The notes under the pieces: generated by a model | Seen by the model: only the letters and a program-made list of their open reading frames with translations | What the model was told of the DNA's origin: nothing | Databases searched by the model: none | Origin: Trachelipus rathkii | Taxonomy: Eukaryota; Arthropoda; Malacostraca; Isopoda; Trachelipodidae | Assembly: GCA_015478945.1 (NCBI GenBank) | Contig: JABUQX010060062.1 | Coordinates: 1-64,000 of the forward strand | DNA length: 64,000 bases | Direction of reading: 5' to 3' | Shown here: one piece after another, positions 51,430-64,000 of the stretch | Position numbering within the stretch: position 1 is the stretch's first letter | How the letters are laid out: every line of letters starts with the position of its first letter | Program-made: the position numbers and the translations under genes

Positions 51430-52070
51430 AAACTAACTTTACCGACCAGTGGTTGGACGTCAACTGGGAACCCCACAGTTTTCAGTGGTTGGGTAAAGAC
51501 CTGATAGTTCAAGGGCATCTGTAAAATATGTAAAAGAACTTTGATCTATCTCACATGGGAAGCCAAGCCAAAGTTTCACATTCAAGAGGAAACTCATGTT
51601 GAATTTTAATAAATCTCAGCCAGGACCAACCATCATTGAAAAACTTTTCGTTATGTGTTCTCTAATAATACAAATATTATTGAAAGTAGTGCACTGAAAA
51701 TTTGCATTCCATCACTTCTAAATATACTCACTCGATTGTAAAAGAGCTGAGTGTTCATTAAAACCAACCAAAACGTTTATCAATCAGTTTTTCATCTTTG
51801 CATTAATGATGTTCAAGATCTGAAATACTGGGCCAGCTAAAGGTTTGGTGGATGATAAAATGTCTTTACCTCGTGTGCAGATATAGGGAAACATTTAATT
51901 AATGGTTTCCGAGATAGTGCTGAAGCTTCAAATTTTAAAATGGGTCTGATGAAATGTAAATATGTGATCCATGGACTTGCTTCCTATTTTTCAAGAAAGC
52001 AAAAGACATACACTCTACTTCATGAACTCATTCTAACCCTGAATTAGAATTCAAAATTTTGGCATGGTGC
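51430..52070 (+). pseudogene. Decayed DNA-transposon-type zinc-finger protein
   Basis: Plus-strand pieces give AICKICKRT-like residues and FDLSHMGSQAKVSHSRGN, a BED-like zinc finger layout (Cys-x-x-Cys ... His-x(n)-Cys/His) found in transposon-derived proteins. Later pieces give ADIGKHLINGFRDSAEASNF and KMGLMKCKYVIHGLASYF. Frames change several times and stops are frequent. Decayed sequence may run on to about 52570 (the REGGALSNL and DSARCY-like area is unclear). Together with the AGGGAAA repeats upstream it may be one old element. Confidence 0.6.
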
Positions 52071-52589
52071 TGTCTTTTTAAGAGATTGATTAGTTTTTTC
52101 TTCGTATATGTACCTGGGAATCAAATGTTATGTGGAATTTAATCAAAATTATTAAATTAGGACTGATGTTTTCGCATGGAATGTGACGTGAAGGAGGCGC
52201 TCTCTCTAATCTCACGCTCTCGCTGGAGAATCTGAAAGAATTATCTTGATTCTCCAAGACAGTGCACAATGCTATAAGGTCTCATGAAAGTATTCATAAA
52301 GTTCTATCACTCAAAAATGGTTGACAATTAAGAACTCCCTTTCAATGAAAACTCTCAGAAGAGTCCAAAATTTCTCTCCTGGAGAAGAAGAGAATTAAAA
52401 GGTGAAAAAAGAAAATTATCATACAGATCAATAACTTGAAGAGCAAGGAAAGATGTTAAAACTCAGAAAGCTGACAGAAGAGACTCTCTAGACATCAAAA
52501 ATTCAGCTAATGCTGAGATAAGAACAGTTAACAGCTAAATCCTCCCATTTAGAACTTTTGGTGACACAGTGGCGTTATTCACCTAGGCC

Positions 52590-52960
52590 AGTGGATTCCT
52601 AAAGATGGTTATGACCCCAGGGGTCTACAAAAACCTGCAAAGGGTCCATGGAAGTTACAAAAATTGGGGTTTCATGAGATGTAAATGGGGGTCGAGGATA
52701 ATCGCTTCATTTTTCAGATATTAATTAAAATTAAATTAGTATATATCATAAAATTGTGTAAGTTGTACCCATTCGCTTTGAACTTGTAAAAAAGCTTGTA
52801 CATATATATGACAGTATCATCATGTTACAAGCATACGCGCAGTAGAATTCTTGTCCATTCTTGTCTCAGATCTTCGCGAAGACAGCGCAGATAAGATCTG
52901 ACTTTGGCAACCAGGACTTATTCGTCAGTCAATAAATACGAAATTGATAGACATATATAT
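52590..52960 (+). mobile_element. hAT-like DNA transposon end, copy 2
   Basis: Starts CCAGTGGATTCCTAAAGATGG, a hAT-like terminus, followed by CCCCAGGGGTCTACAAAAACC and the same order of motifs as copy 1 at 48730-49105, in inverted orientation. The two termini face each other across about 3.5 kb, so they are ends of two separate copies pointing away from each other. No open transposase frame. Confidence 0.6.
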
Positions 52961-55900
52961 TGATATTTTATTTCTTGAGTCTTGAATATTGTAAAGTTGA
53001 AAATATTTTTAAAAATTAACTGGTATTAGATATTTTATCAATTGGCACAGTCAAAGAGTTAAATGAATTAAAGATCCTTACGTGTTACGAAGGTGAATGA
53101 GGGGACACAATTTGTATCTAAAAATTTTAGTTTTCTTACTGTGTAGTGTAGAAAGACTAGATAAATTTATACGCGATCATGACTCGCAGTTTTTTTTATG
53201 TTGGATGGCTTTGAGCTTGTTTTGTGATGTTTGAAATAAGCGGGGTTTTAATCTATATAGAAATCTGTGAAACGTGAAGACTTAGTGAGGGGACCGAGGG
53301 AATTTCGCATTAGTATGTTATACACTTGTCTATATATATATAATAAAATATAATAGATATAATAAAATGGAGAAAATATTAGAAAATATAGAAGATGAAT
53401 AAAAATACTATATTTATAATATACTATTATATATAAATAATATCTAATATTTATATATAGACTGGGTATATATACTATATACCTAATATAATATTTTGGA
53501 ATCTATACCTATAATTATATAATCTATTGGTATAACGCGTTATTATACTATTCTATGATTAATATCCTATGTATATATTATATAAAAAGGCAATATCAAA
53601 TAATATTAAGTTTAAGTCTATTATTATATATCAGTATAATATAGTACCTATATCTTATTATTAAATAATATAATATATATATATAATCAGTATACATACA
53701 TAAGCAAAATAATATATGATATACTAGTATTTATTCATATCTGAAAAGTATAAATATTATATATATATATACTATATATTATTAGTATATATATAAAAAT
53801 ACTAATACCTATAACTAAACCCGATTAGAAAGTTAGATCCGTAGTAATATAAGTCAGATATAGGGAGCAAGTAGAATATTGATAGAATAATGATACTTTG
53901 TTTGAAATATCTTGAAGTATAAAATTATATATATAATATAATTAGTTGTAGGTCAGATTTACCTCATTAAGGAGCGATAGATTTTGGGTAATTATAGGAG
54001 ACTAGTTGACTAGTCTGGTGTCCAAATCATAATAGCATTAAAGTCGATCATATAAGATAGTTCGATCATATAAATGATTATTGGTTCTGCTTGTGAAGTC
54101 TTGACTTGCCGACTTGAAATTAGTTTAGTATTGGAGAATTCTGTGGGTGTCAAGATTGAGTCTTGCTATATGGCCATGAACCAGTCGTCTTTGAAGCATG
54201 CTGAATGATTCGGCTTTCCCCCACTAGAGATATAAGTATGAGAAGAAGACGACACAGACCATTTGCAAGTATGTTAGTAATACATTGAATATCCTCCAGG
54301 GCATCATTCTGTAAATATGAGGCCATCAGATATTTGTGGATGAGTAAGTATTATACAGTGTCTTAGTGGAGATAGTAGCTAATCATTATTCAATGAAGAC
54401 AAAGTAGTGAACCATGTTTTTTAGAATGTTAGAGTAGTACGAAGGCTATCATGGAAAAGCATCAAGAATTATAGCTATGGTATAGTAAGTTATAAAGATA
54501 CTAAAGAGAAGATATATATCGTGAGACCAAGAGAACATGCAGACGGTTTCATATCCTGAGATTATACTTGAATACTTTATGTAGAGACCTATGTATATTT
54601 ATCATAGTTACATTTACTTAAAATCAATTTATAATAAGGCATACAACTCTAATCAGTCTCACGAATATATATGATAAAATTTAGATATTTATGCAATTTA
54701 TGAGTGAGTAGTGAGTGTATGAATCTCTTACACTTGGCCATAAATGAGTCTGCTAATGACACAATCTTCTCCCATGGAATGAGAGTCTGCGAATCCATTT
54801 CTTGCTTAGAGGTGCATAAGAGTCTAGGAGTATTATTAGCTGCGAGATAGAATTAGGTATAAAAGTTTAAAATGTTAAAAGCCCGCGCCTAATAACCTAC
54901 ATATTTCTGCCATCTTATATTCAAGGACATCAACTAACATCTAGTACATCACACAACAACCGCACAAATACAGAAGATAAATGAACGCAATACTATAAGT
55001 GCATAATCAGATGTACTTATAAGATCAAAAGTGAGTAAATATCGGGAAACATTGAATCCAGACAGTTATACTAATATATAACTTCTAATAATTTCAGAGT
55101 ACTAAAATTATCACTTAAAAAATATCTAGAATACAAGGTAATGAAAAAAATAAACCTTAAAAAAAACCAAATACACATTAATACTTCACAATCCATAATG
55201 AGCATATTTAAAACAACATATATATTAAATACCTTAAACTAGGAAAAGCAAAAAATTTATTAAATATAAGTATCCTTTCTGTTTAAACTGCCTAAACGAC
55301 TAATTAACCTTAGTCGACAAAACGATATGAAGATGTAAGCTTTGATACCGAAGAGATGTTACAATATGGTAATTCAAATATATATATTTATCATTAAAAA
55401 CAATAATATAATACTATATGATTTGTTAAAAAGAAACAACAATCATTTATCAACGTTAATCACTACAAACCAGATGAGTCGTCACAAACAACCAATAAGG
55501 AAAAAAAAATTGAGATGCTAATCGAAGAAACTCATCACAACAGGAGGCACTTTCAAAACCATCTCTCTGAGAGGTGGCCTCTTGGACCATAGATGCTTAA
55601 TTAAAACAGTCAAATACTTTTATTAAATTTATTCTTCTTATTTATTGATATAATATATACCTGATAATCACTAGTATATAGTATTTATTGGTAAATAAAA
55701 AATAATAAAAGGAGGTGCGATATGAGATATACACGGTTATTTATGGGGGACAGGTATTATAGTCGACTGAATTATAACATAAATAAATAAGTATTATATA
55801 ATTTTGTGATAGGTTATCATCGAAGATTGCAAAGTTATTCTTCAAGTAATTATTGTCATATTTTATGTAATGTTAACACTGAGTAAATTAGGTACTGCTA

Positions 55901-56740
55901 ATATAATGATTAATTAGATATTTTATACGCCAAAAATGGTAACATAGGACATATTAACGAATATCAGCTGATATTCACTGATATGTATCATATATTACTA
56001 ATGCCAAACAAACACCAGTTTACAATAGTATGGATTTTGCATTCCAAATAAGGCCACGGCATCATTTGAAATGCAGATCATGGTATTGCTTTTTCATGTC
56101 GCAGTGTATGATATGACAATGAATATCAGAAGATGTTTATTGCCATGCACGCATATTGCTAATTTTTCATGCAACAATAAATTATATATTTATTACAAGT
56201 TCAGTTTTAGTTTATTGAAGTAATTAGAAAATAAATCTTAATTTTTGGTATTGAAAATTAAGATAAAATAATGTTTATTTAATTTTTTTTTTAAATAAAA
56301 CGAGTGTTTTCATTATTAGATTCTAGAAAAAGAAAAACAATACTTATAAAATAAATTAAATTCGCGAATGGTGTATAGTGACACTGAAAATTTTTAACTC
56401 TGCCATTTCGGATGAGCGGAGACGTCACGTTTTAAAATTATTGAACAATACATTAGTTCAATGGCAACAATTCTTACACATTTTGTTTATATTCTTGAAA
56501 TAATCTTTTTATTATTTATTATGTAATAGTTTCTCTTTCATATATGACCAATTTTCGCTAAAAATAAATGAATTTTATCGTAACTTTAACGAAATTTGAA
56601 AAAAATTCTTGTTTCTATAATGAAGACTCGGGCTTAAGCCCGCAGCCAGCACTGAGTGTAGGATGGTCCGTCTCTGATAAAGTGTACAGTATTTTGTCTG
56701 TTCGAATGGAGCGCTGGTTAATGCTGGCCGGTATATGAGC
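52961..56740. other. AT-rich stretch without recognisable gene
   Basis: Contains a degenerate TA-rich block at about 53330-53810. The rest has only short accidental frames. An A-rich segment lies at 54990-55550. No known family recognised. Confidence 0.5.
56629..56642. other. 14-bp perfect palindrome
   Basis: CGGGCTTAAGCCCG is self-complementary and sits in a short GC-richer patch (56620-56740). It might be a repeat or element terminus; function unknown. Confidence 0.4.
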
Positions 56741-56741
56741 T

Positions 56742-56850
56742 ATATATATTAATATATTTATATTATAAATATATTAATACTAATATATTATTATATTATA
56801 ATAATATAGTAATTATATAATAATATATTATTATATTAAATTAATTTAGC
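56742..56850. repeat. TA-rich array
   Basis: TATTAATATATTAT-type low-complexity sequence, seen directly. Confidence 0.85.
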
Positions 56851-58222
56851 TATATATTTACATATAGAAATAACGACAATCAGCTTATTTCCTCAAACTA
56901 CAGTCACGACACTATAACATTACAAACAACATTACTTACTAAAGTATAGTATATTTCATTTTACTAGTAGTATTTAAATTTGTGATTTAAGTTATCTAGA
57001 ACAGAATTGACAGCATCCCCCCTATTAATTTACCACTCCATCAGCTAGCATTCTTTAGCCACATAGTGATCGGCTTACTCATCTACGGCATTTCGCAATA
57101 CTACTCGGCCAGTCCTACTAATTATAGTCAGTGATTGACAAGGAAAGCAAAAACGAAACAGTTCAACTGTTCAGCGTAAACAAAGAACCTAAATAAAAGC
57201 AACATAGTCTTCGCTATGTCATGACTATTTACTGCAGCAATGACGCTATCTCGCGGTCACACTCATCGTATTTGAACCAATAAGTTCTTCTAACTCTCGA
57301 ACGCCAGATACTTCATACGCCACCCTCTCTCACTTGTAGCCACATTCTCATCACATTTATAGCAACTCGCATAAACTTTACACAAGATCTCGAGCTAGAG
57401 AAACGATCTTACACACTTTACACATACACTTATTCAAGCTCCAGAAAAGAAATTTTATACATCCTTCAGCCTAGCATGGTGTCAAGTACTAACAAATGCC
57501 TCAACAATCGAATCATTTAGTAAACCTAATAGTTAATTTACTCAGAATAAGATTGCCTCACCACTAATCTATTAGTAAACAGGTTGCAGCAACTCTAATC
57601 CGAGACCAGCCCAATTCCTCCTATTCGCCTGTCGAATTATATGAACAATAAGCCATCCTCACATTCCCGAAACTTGCATCGCTTGGGAGGAAACTGTTAA
57701 TCGATACTGACTAAAATACACCTTCGATACAATTTACATCCACACACTCCACTCTATCCACTTATCAAGCTGTCTCGCAAATCCAGAACGCGCGATTTGT
57801 TGCAGATTCAGATGAGTGAAGTTCGTCAACATCCATTGTACCCTCCTCCGACGAAGAATGTGGCCATCCAACAATAATGACATTGTTATCTCCTCAAAAC
57901 TCTTAATATTTCACGATATCTCTCTCTCATATCATTTAAATACAAATACCAATCATCTGATTATTCTCGCTCTCTCCTCTGCTGCTGAATTTCACATATT
58001 TCTCCCTTCGGATTTAGCTCTCATATAATTAGTTAGATCATACGCCATCTAAATTCCGAACTCTCATACTCATATAATCAAACCTCGCTGCTAAACTAAA
58101 TAGTCAATTGCGTAATAGCAATTTGCTCTGCACCAGCACTGCCACAACGTCTCTGACTAAGAGGAGAGAACACAGCCTGGTCCAAAAACAAAAAAAAAGG
58201 AAAAGTCCGCTCTTAAGGGGTA
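56851..58222. other. Non-coding stretch, C/T-biased
   Basis: Pyrimidine-biased plus strand like 5561-7480. The 70-codon frame at 57816-58028 has no family features. Confidence 0.5.
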
Positions 58223-58225
58223 TAA

Positions 58226-58483
58226 AGTGGAGGCGGGTGGAGGACTGAAGAGACGAGGGTCCGTCCCAATTTCGACGCAGATGATCTAGGTCCCGAAGAC
58301 CTGCAGGGCCTCGTGCATATCAATTTCCAACTAGAATACGTCACCTCCCCCCTTTCAACAGATGTCACAATTCCCAAGACATATATAGGAGCACTCTTCT
58401 GGGTGCCCTGCTCCGACGCCGGACCGTACGTCTATGCTTACTATTCTCGTTCTCATGGTGAAAGCTGTGGAAATCGCCAGTAG
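58226..58483 (+). other. Unidentified open stretch in a GC-rich island
   Basis: 85 codons open from just after TAA (58223-58225) to TAG (58481-58483), without a clear start. It reads NFDADDLGPEDLQGLVHINF, then YVTSPLSTDVTIPKTYIGAL and FWVPCSDAGPYVYAYYS. The alternation of polar and hydrophobic residues is protein-like. The island (58140-58540) is much richer in G+C than its surroundings. The opposite strand is also open for about 73 codons (58216-58434), so composition may explain part of this. Family not recognised. Confidence 0.35.
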
Positions 58484-58559
58484 GACTGGACAGCCGCTTC
58501 CTGGAAGCTCAGTGAGTGCCTCCATTCAGTGGGAGCCAGTGCAATAAGTGTGTAATATC

Positions 58560-58720
58560 TCTTTAATTATTATACTTATATATATTATTAATATATATAA
58601 TATAATATCATATATATATATGTATATATTATATAATATAATATATATATATATATTATATATTATACATATCTATATATTATTATTAATATTATATTTA
58701 TTTATCATATAATATTTATG
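58560..58720. repeat. (TA)n array
   Basis: TA/ATTA array directly following the GC-rich island, seen directly. Confidence 0.9.
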
Positions 58721-61700
58721 CATTTTAGGGGCTTAAGGAGTTTATGCTGGAGGAAAAGCTGAATATAGCGGCTTATGTTGTGCCATGTAAAGAGTTAGGA
58801 AAAAGAAGACTCATTGTTGACATACGGCTATTTCTGATCAAGCTTTTGTACTCGTGGACTAGGTTTTAATTCTAGGTTATGCTTCAATGTTGCCTTGGTT
58901 TTAGAAAGAGGTAGTATTTTTTAAAGCTTATGTCTCTTTTAATTGGAAAAATACTCTCACATGAAAGATTCATGAAAATTTCGGAGTAAGGGAGAGAGCC
59001 TGACCTCCTAAACTCTCCAATCGAATCCAAAATCCGTGAATTCATGATCGCTTTCTGCCATGTCCTTCATTTAGGTTTCCTTACCCTTATTCAACATCAT
59101 TCATTTTAGTTTAATTTCCCAGCTAATTTTCAAGCGATCTTACGGTTAATGAATTCGCCTTTCTTTACCTCCATTACCCCATTTACAACTTTCTCTTCTA
59201 CTTGCCTGTGGCGTGAAAGAAAAAATTTGAAAGAGTTATTTTCCAAATCTAGACTATTATTTATCAAATTCATTAAAAACTATTTCACAGTGTTTTTTCC
59301 ACCAATTTAAGGGTATAATCATTGAGTCTTAACTGGTACAAAGTAGGCAAACTTATATAACATATTTGATTATTTCTTTATGTATCAAGTGTACAAACTA
59401 TATTTTACTTATTATATAGTATACAGATTAAATACATAGGTCAGAAGATAATGTGGACTTTTCTTTTTCATTGTTCGGAATTATATTTTGTAGTGTTGTT
59501 CTAGTCTCGATTAGACAAGCCACAATCCATATGAAATAATCTTATACATTATCTATAAGAAGTTGAAAAATGGGGCTTCAGCTCACTTTCGCCACATAAA
59601 GATGATCAGATACCGAGGTCAAGCGTTGATGAGTTTGAGGATATCAACTTTTGTGTCAACAGAGCACTTTTCTTTCCTGCATTCATAGAACGATTTTCTT
59701 TACTGTTATATTCTGATCACTGTTAATAGCTGATCGGCAGATCTAGAGAAGTCAGCACACCATAAGATTATCACATAGAAACTGTTTATGGATACTGTAC
59801 ACAGAGAGATTACAATAAAATATTAGACGAATAGTATTATATAAACAATAAAAAATACTTGAGAGAGATTCATTTAACTGTGCATATTATAATATCTAGA
59901 AAGCTATACATGGAGGCTAGAAAATGAGCAATGAGTTTACTTGATTTGCGTAATGCTATGAACACTTTTGTTGACAAAAAACTAGGAATTCTTTATTTAT
60001 TAGGATCAAGCGATATAAAGTGAAATGGTAAACAAGCATCAAAAAATAATTAAATAAACTAATGTTGACCTAAGCATTATGTCTTTTGAGTTTTGGGGGG
60101 GCTATGGTTGTCCTTAGTGTGAATACCATTAAGTGATATCCAACATATATATTAAATGGTAACTTATTTATCATTGTATAAGCGTATTTAATATGTACAA
60201 ACTGTGATCATTTATATAATTAAGAGGGTGCATGAGTATCAGTATCTATCGCCGTTGGGACATCTCATTATAAGAGTTGGAGAAATTCTTTTCCTAATAA
60301 TCTCTCTGTAAATGTGAGGGGGAGCGGTGGAAATCCACGATGTAATCACGGGAGTAATACCATCAGAGGAGTCTGGTGTTTTAAGTTGAGTAATTAGGCC
60401 CAAGAGAGCCGGTGGGTAGGTGAGAACATTTGGTTTACAGTCTCTTTATCAATGCATTGTATTTGACATTACCCTCATGGATGGATGTAGATGAAGGGAG
60501 ACTGACACAGACCGTCCAGCAATAGCAAAATCCTGGCACTATTTCGTGTCATTTAATTCGCTCTTGAGTGTTATTTTTTTTAGTTTTAATATTACATACA
60601 CTTTTGTAATGGGCGTGAAGAAGAGAAAACCAAAATGATCATTATATATTCTGGAATCTCGAGAACCGATATAATAAAATGGCTTCGTTATAAATTTTGT
60701 GTGCGATATGCACTATTATAGCTATATATTAACTTATCTGGTATATATATTATATACTGAAGGTATTTCTATTACATACCAGCACTTGATTTTGTGTTTC
60801 TCTTGTTTTGATGGATGGGTTTAATGAAACAAGTCTTCAGATGATATTGATAACTCTCTTTGCTTCTCTTCCACATAGTGGGATCTAAATTCCTGTTTAA
60901 TCTTTTGTAAGGATACTGTCTATAGCTTTAGTTAGATATATTGAGAGTGTTTATTGATTATTTTATTGTTTTTTTTACATTTTGGAACTAATACTTAGAG
61001 ATAACCAAGCAATCCGTAGTCTCATTAATCGTAAAAGTTATACATTTTTTTCTCACTTCGAGTAGAGAGTTGAATTTGTTATCAACTTTGCCTAAGAAGA
61101 ATGGTATTGATGTTAGTCTCTACATTAGAGGCTGCAACCATTTAGCTATATATTTTAAATATAGAGCTATTCATATAATATTGGTAGATTAATGTAATAT
61201 CACTCACAAGTATTGTATACCTTTACATCGGGGATAATTTCTCATGATATATGTATACTTACTGCACTAATATTCTTTTAATACTTTTACATATAACTTT
61301 ACTTGATAATAATAAGTCGTGCATATAATGACTGCTCGATTGTATCATTTCATACTTTATTTGTTTTGGTTAATACATATGTATTTAATTATTAATATAA
61401 CAATATTATACTAAGCTAAAAGTTATCCTAGTGTTAATAGGTGTACTAAAATTAATATAGTATATATATATAGTTCTGTCTATTTTTATAAATGAGGTGG
61501 CGCGGAACAAGGCGGCAAGTAATCTAATGATTCCGCATATACTTAAAACAAAAATCGTTGGTCGAATGGAAAGATGAAGGAACTTTGCCTATTGGATTTG
61601 GACCAAGAGTAAATAAAATTAGTGTGAAAAAATGGATTTGATGTTTAAGTAGATGACGTAGAGTGACCAAGTGGAAGAGAGAAGCCGATACGTCATCATA

Positions 61701-64000
61701 AATTAGATAGACCTTTTGAAGTGCAGAAAGTGATTATGAGAATTTGTGAGCTAAATTCTACTAACGTATTAAATTATAAACATATCAAGCTTTTGTTATT
61801 AATAATAAAGCAATTATTTTTTATAATTGTTTTTGTGTGATATATTAAGAATCGTATGATTGGATATATCATGTTAATGACTACAAGGGCTGCAGAAAGG
61901 GAAATGCTTACTGTAACTATCGAATCGACGCGACAGGGGTGTGTTTCGTCTTGACCACGAGGTGGCGCAAGTAGTTTTCAAGAGAAATTGATATGATCAA
62001 GTCCCATCTACATATATAGTCATTATATGACAAGAATAGTGTATAAGAGAAAAGAATAATTTTAAGCAATTTGAAGATTTATAGGACCAATCATATAATT
62101 CGAGTGCTTGGAATATACCTATATCAAGGTCGCTGTACTAGTTTTTAAGATTAGAGATAATAGGTGCCAATGCATAGAGGAATAAATGATAATATATAGA
62201 GAATTGGAGTGTACACTCTAAAATAAGAATTCTATGTGGGTAGTTGATTGGAATTGAAAGAACATATTCGAGAGTGATGGGACAGGAGAGAAAATTTGAC
62301 TGCGATACAATCTCTAGTGCATAGAATCTACAATGATGGAAGTAAAAACATTGATAAAGATCTAATTTCTTTATTCTGCTAGTGGTTAATATTATCTATA
62401 TCAAAGAAAAAGATTGAAAACGCAGATAAATTTAGAATAGCTTGATGAAAAAAACAGATAGTGTGTCTACTTTTTGTCTTTTTATTATTGGCCAACAATT
62501 ATTGATACCACGTTTTTATTATTCTGAGATCTATTACCAATGCTTAAGTATGATGTAGGCAGAAGTTATTTACTACTAGATTCAGACATTGATAAAAAAA
62601 ATTATGATGTAGTTCCCTAAACAAATGTAAAGAAATTTCTTGGGGTATGTATTAAGATTTTTCTTAATAATTGGTCGTGAATGTGGATGGAATGGTCAGA
62701 TGATATCTTTTGAGAAACAGAATAAAGATTAAATAATAATGAATAATTAGAAATTTATCTTATGAGGAAGCGTCATTGGGCGATGAACGTATACTACTTT
62801 GATGTGTAGATTTAAACACTAGTGAGTATGAGCGATTTGAAGTCATGGCTGGCAGCTAGATTTGGGTGGAACTTATCTATATAGGGAAAGTAACGACGCC
62901 TTGGAGTCGTTTGAGAAAGAAAGGTGCGAGGGTGAGATGGAGAAGAAGGTAGAGGAAATAAGGGAAAAAAGGTGTGATATTATTTGTGACTTCTATGTCA
63001 TTTTCGATATTATCATTGTTCCTGATAATGCGGACTGATAATAATTTGGTATCGATTCTAATAGATCTTAAAAACAAATTGAATTATTACAGGTTAGACT
63101 GTGCAGATAGAGATGTGAATACATATTGACTTCGGCACGCATATGACAAAGACAAAATCAACTAGTTTCAGAGGATAAAAATTAAACGCGAACACATATA
63201 GAGAAGAAAATGACATTCCAAACAAGTACATAAATAGACGATAAAAAGAACTTTTGATATAAAATCGGGAGGGATGAGGGTAATCAAAAGATAAAGTACG
63301 AAGTATATATCTTTTCTTTTCGGTGGTGCATTAGTACAGAAGGCTTTCTCTTTAATATAAGGATGATTGAAAATATAATTACGTGTGCAATGAGAGTTAT
63401 GAAATGTGATCAAAAGGAGCTACAGAATCAAGAAAGATATAAAACAGCTTTTTGTATCTTTATCAACTAGTTCTGAGCCTATATAATCAAAAAACCCAAT
63501 TCTTTTACTTATATACTACCTATTACTATTCGTAATAGCCTAAAATAATTTTGCTTTAAGTTGATCCACAGGTTGTGTACATATATATCTTAATACAATA
63601 ATAAATAATTTTGTATATTCCTCAATGCATGATGACTCGATCATGTTCTTAAAGATAAATTTGATCATAAAGATACAACAAGATTCTCACGAGATCAAAA
63701 ACTGTTGCAATGGATTATATTAATCATTAAATATTTGATTCGAGAGAATTAATTGCAATATCTATACAATAGTCGTTACAGATATATTAATAAATAGCAT
63801 GCTAAGTCAATAAAGATTCGTGTTTATAGTAAAACACTATAGCACCCAGAAATCTTAGAGTCTAATACATAGATATTTCTAATGTATCAATAACCACAAT
63901 GCTAAAAAGCATACTATGAAAATGTGGAAGGGACTATATGAAATATATTTGCACTCACTTTCATTACTCTTTAGAGACCTAATATTTCAGAAAACAACCG
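58721..64000. other. AT-rich stretch without recognisable gene
   Basis: No supported gene or mobile element. Longest frames are 66-81 codons on the minus strand (62877-63413) and lack motifs. Texture is like the first 5.5 kb: many GAGAG and GATAG words. No telomeric or satellite structure seen. Confidence 0.55.

Noticed and set aside
62877..63413. Minus-strand frames of 66 and 81 codons
   Set aside because: Hydrophobic and AT-driven composition, no signal or motif, and no neighbouring gene context.

Overview
This is eukaryotic nuclear DNA: very AT-rich, crowded with (TA)n, (GA)n and (GAA)n arrays and decayed non-LTR retrotransposons, and with one recognisable host gene split into small exons with GT/AG introns. 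The microsatellite load and the non-LTR families (RTE-like, I/Jockey-like and CR1-like) resemble what is known from decapod crustaceans such as crabs and shrimps. That assignment is inference; no rRNA or mitochondrial marker confirms it.

The host gene is STAM (signal transducing adapter molecule, an ESCRT-0 subunit). It lies on the minus strand from about 34.1 kb down to 18.46 kb. I assembled it by eye from eight exons: three VHS-domain pieces (33937-34102, 31608-31722, 29951-30079), the ubiquitin-interacting motif (28323-28446), the second half of the SH3 domain (23356-23469), the core/coiled-coil exon (22767-23092) and two C-terminal exons (19182-19313, 18460-18684). The N-terminal exon and the first half of the SH3 domain were not found. 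The exons from the UIM onward are open and join in phase. The VHS exons carry single-base indels at conserved positions, which suggests consensus errors in a noisy assembly or, less likely, decay.

The STAM introns are filled with mobile DNA. They hold an I/Jockey-like LINE (19.8-21.6 kb, +), four copies of one RTE-like LINE (21.6, 23.7-26.3 and 26.4-27.1 kb on minus; 32.1-33.7 kb on plus), a CR1-like fragment (22 kb, -), a tRNA-derived SINE (22.5 kb), a 481-bp MITE with 16-bp terminal inverted repeats and TA target duplication (30956-31436), and a 71-bp TIR-bounded remnant beside the SH3 exon. The 3' end of every RTE-like copy lies beside a (TA)n array.

Outside STAM there is a second LINE family with endonuclease homology (14.4-14.85 kb minus; 43-44.7 kb plus), a CR1-like reverse transcriptase fragment (34.65-35.35 kb), two divergent hAT-like transposon ends (48.7-49.1 and 52.6-53.0 kb), a decayed zinc-finger transposon ORF (51.4-52.1 kb), and long (TA)n blocks at 45.4-46.3 and 50.1-50.9 kb. 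Three unidentified open stretches (36911-37126, 49108-49191, 58226-58483) may be coding fragments.

The outer parts (1-14.3 kb and about 53-64 kb) show no convincing gene or mobile element and have abrupt strand-composition shifts; they may be low-quality sequence. I see no convincing new biological system. The most useful leads are the fragmented STAM locus, the new MITE, the LINE-microsatellite association and the orphan coding fragments.
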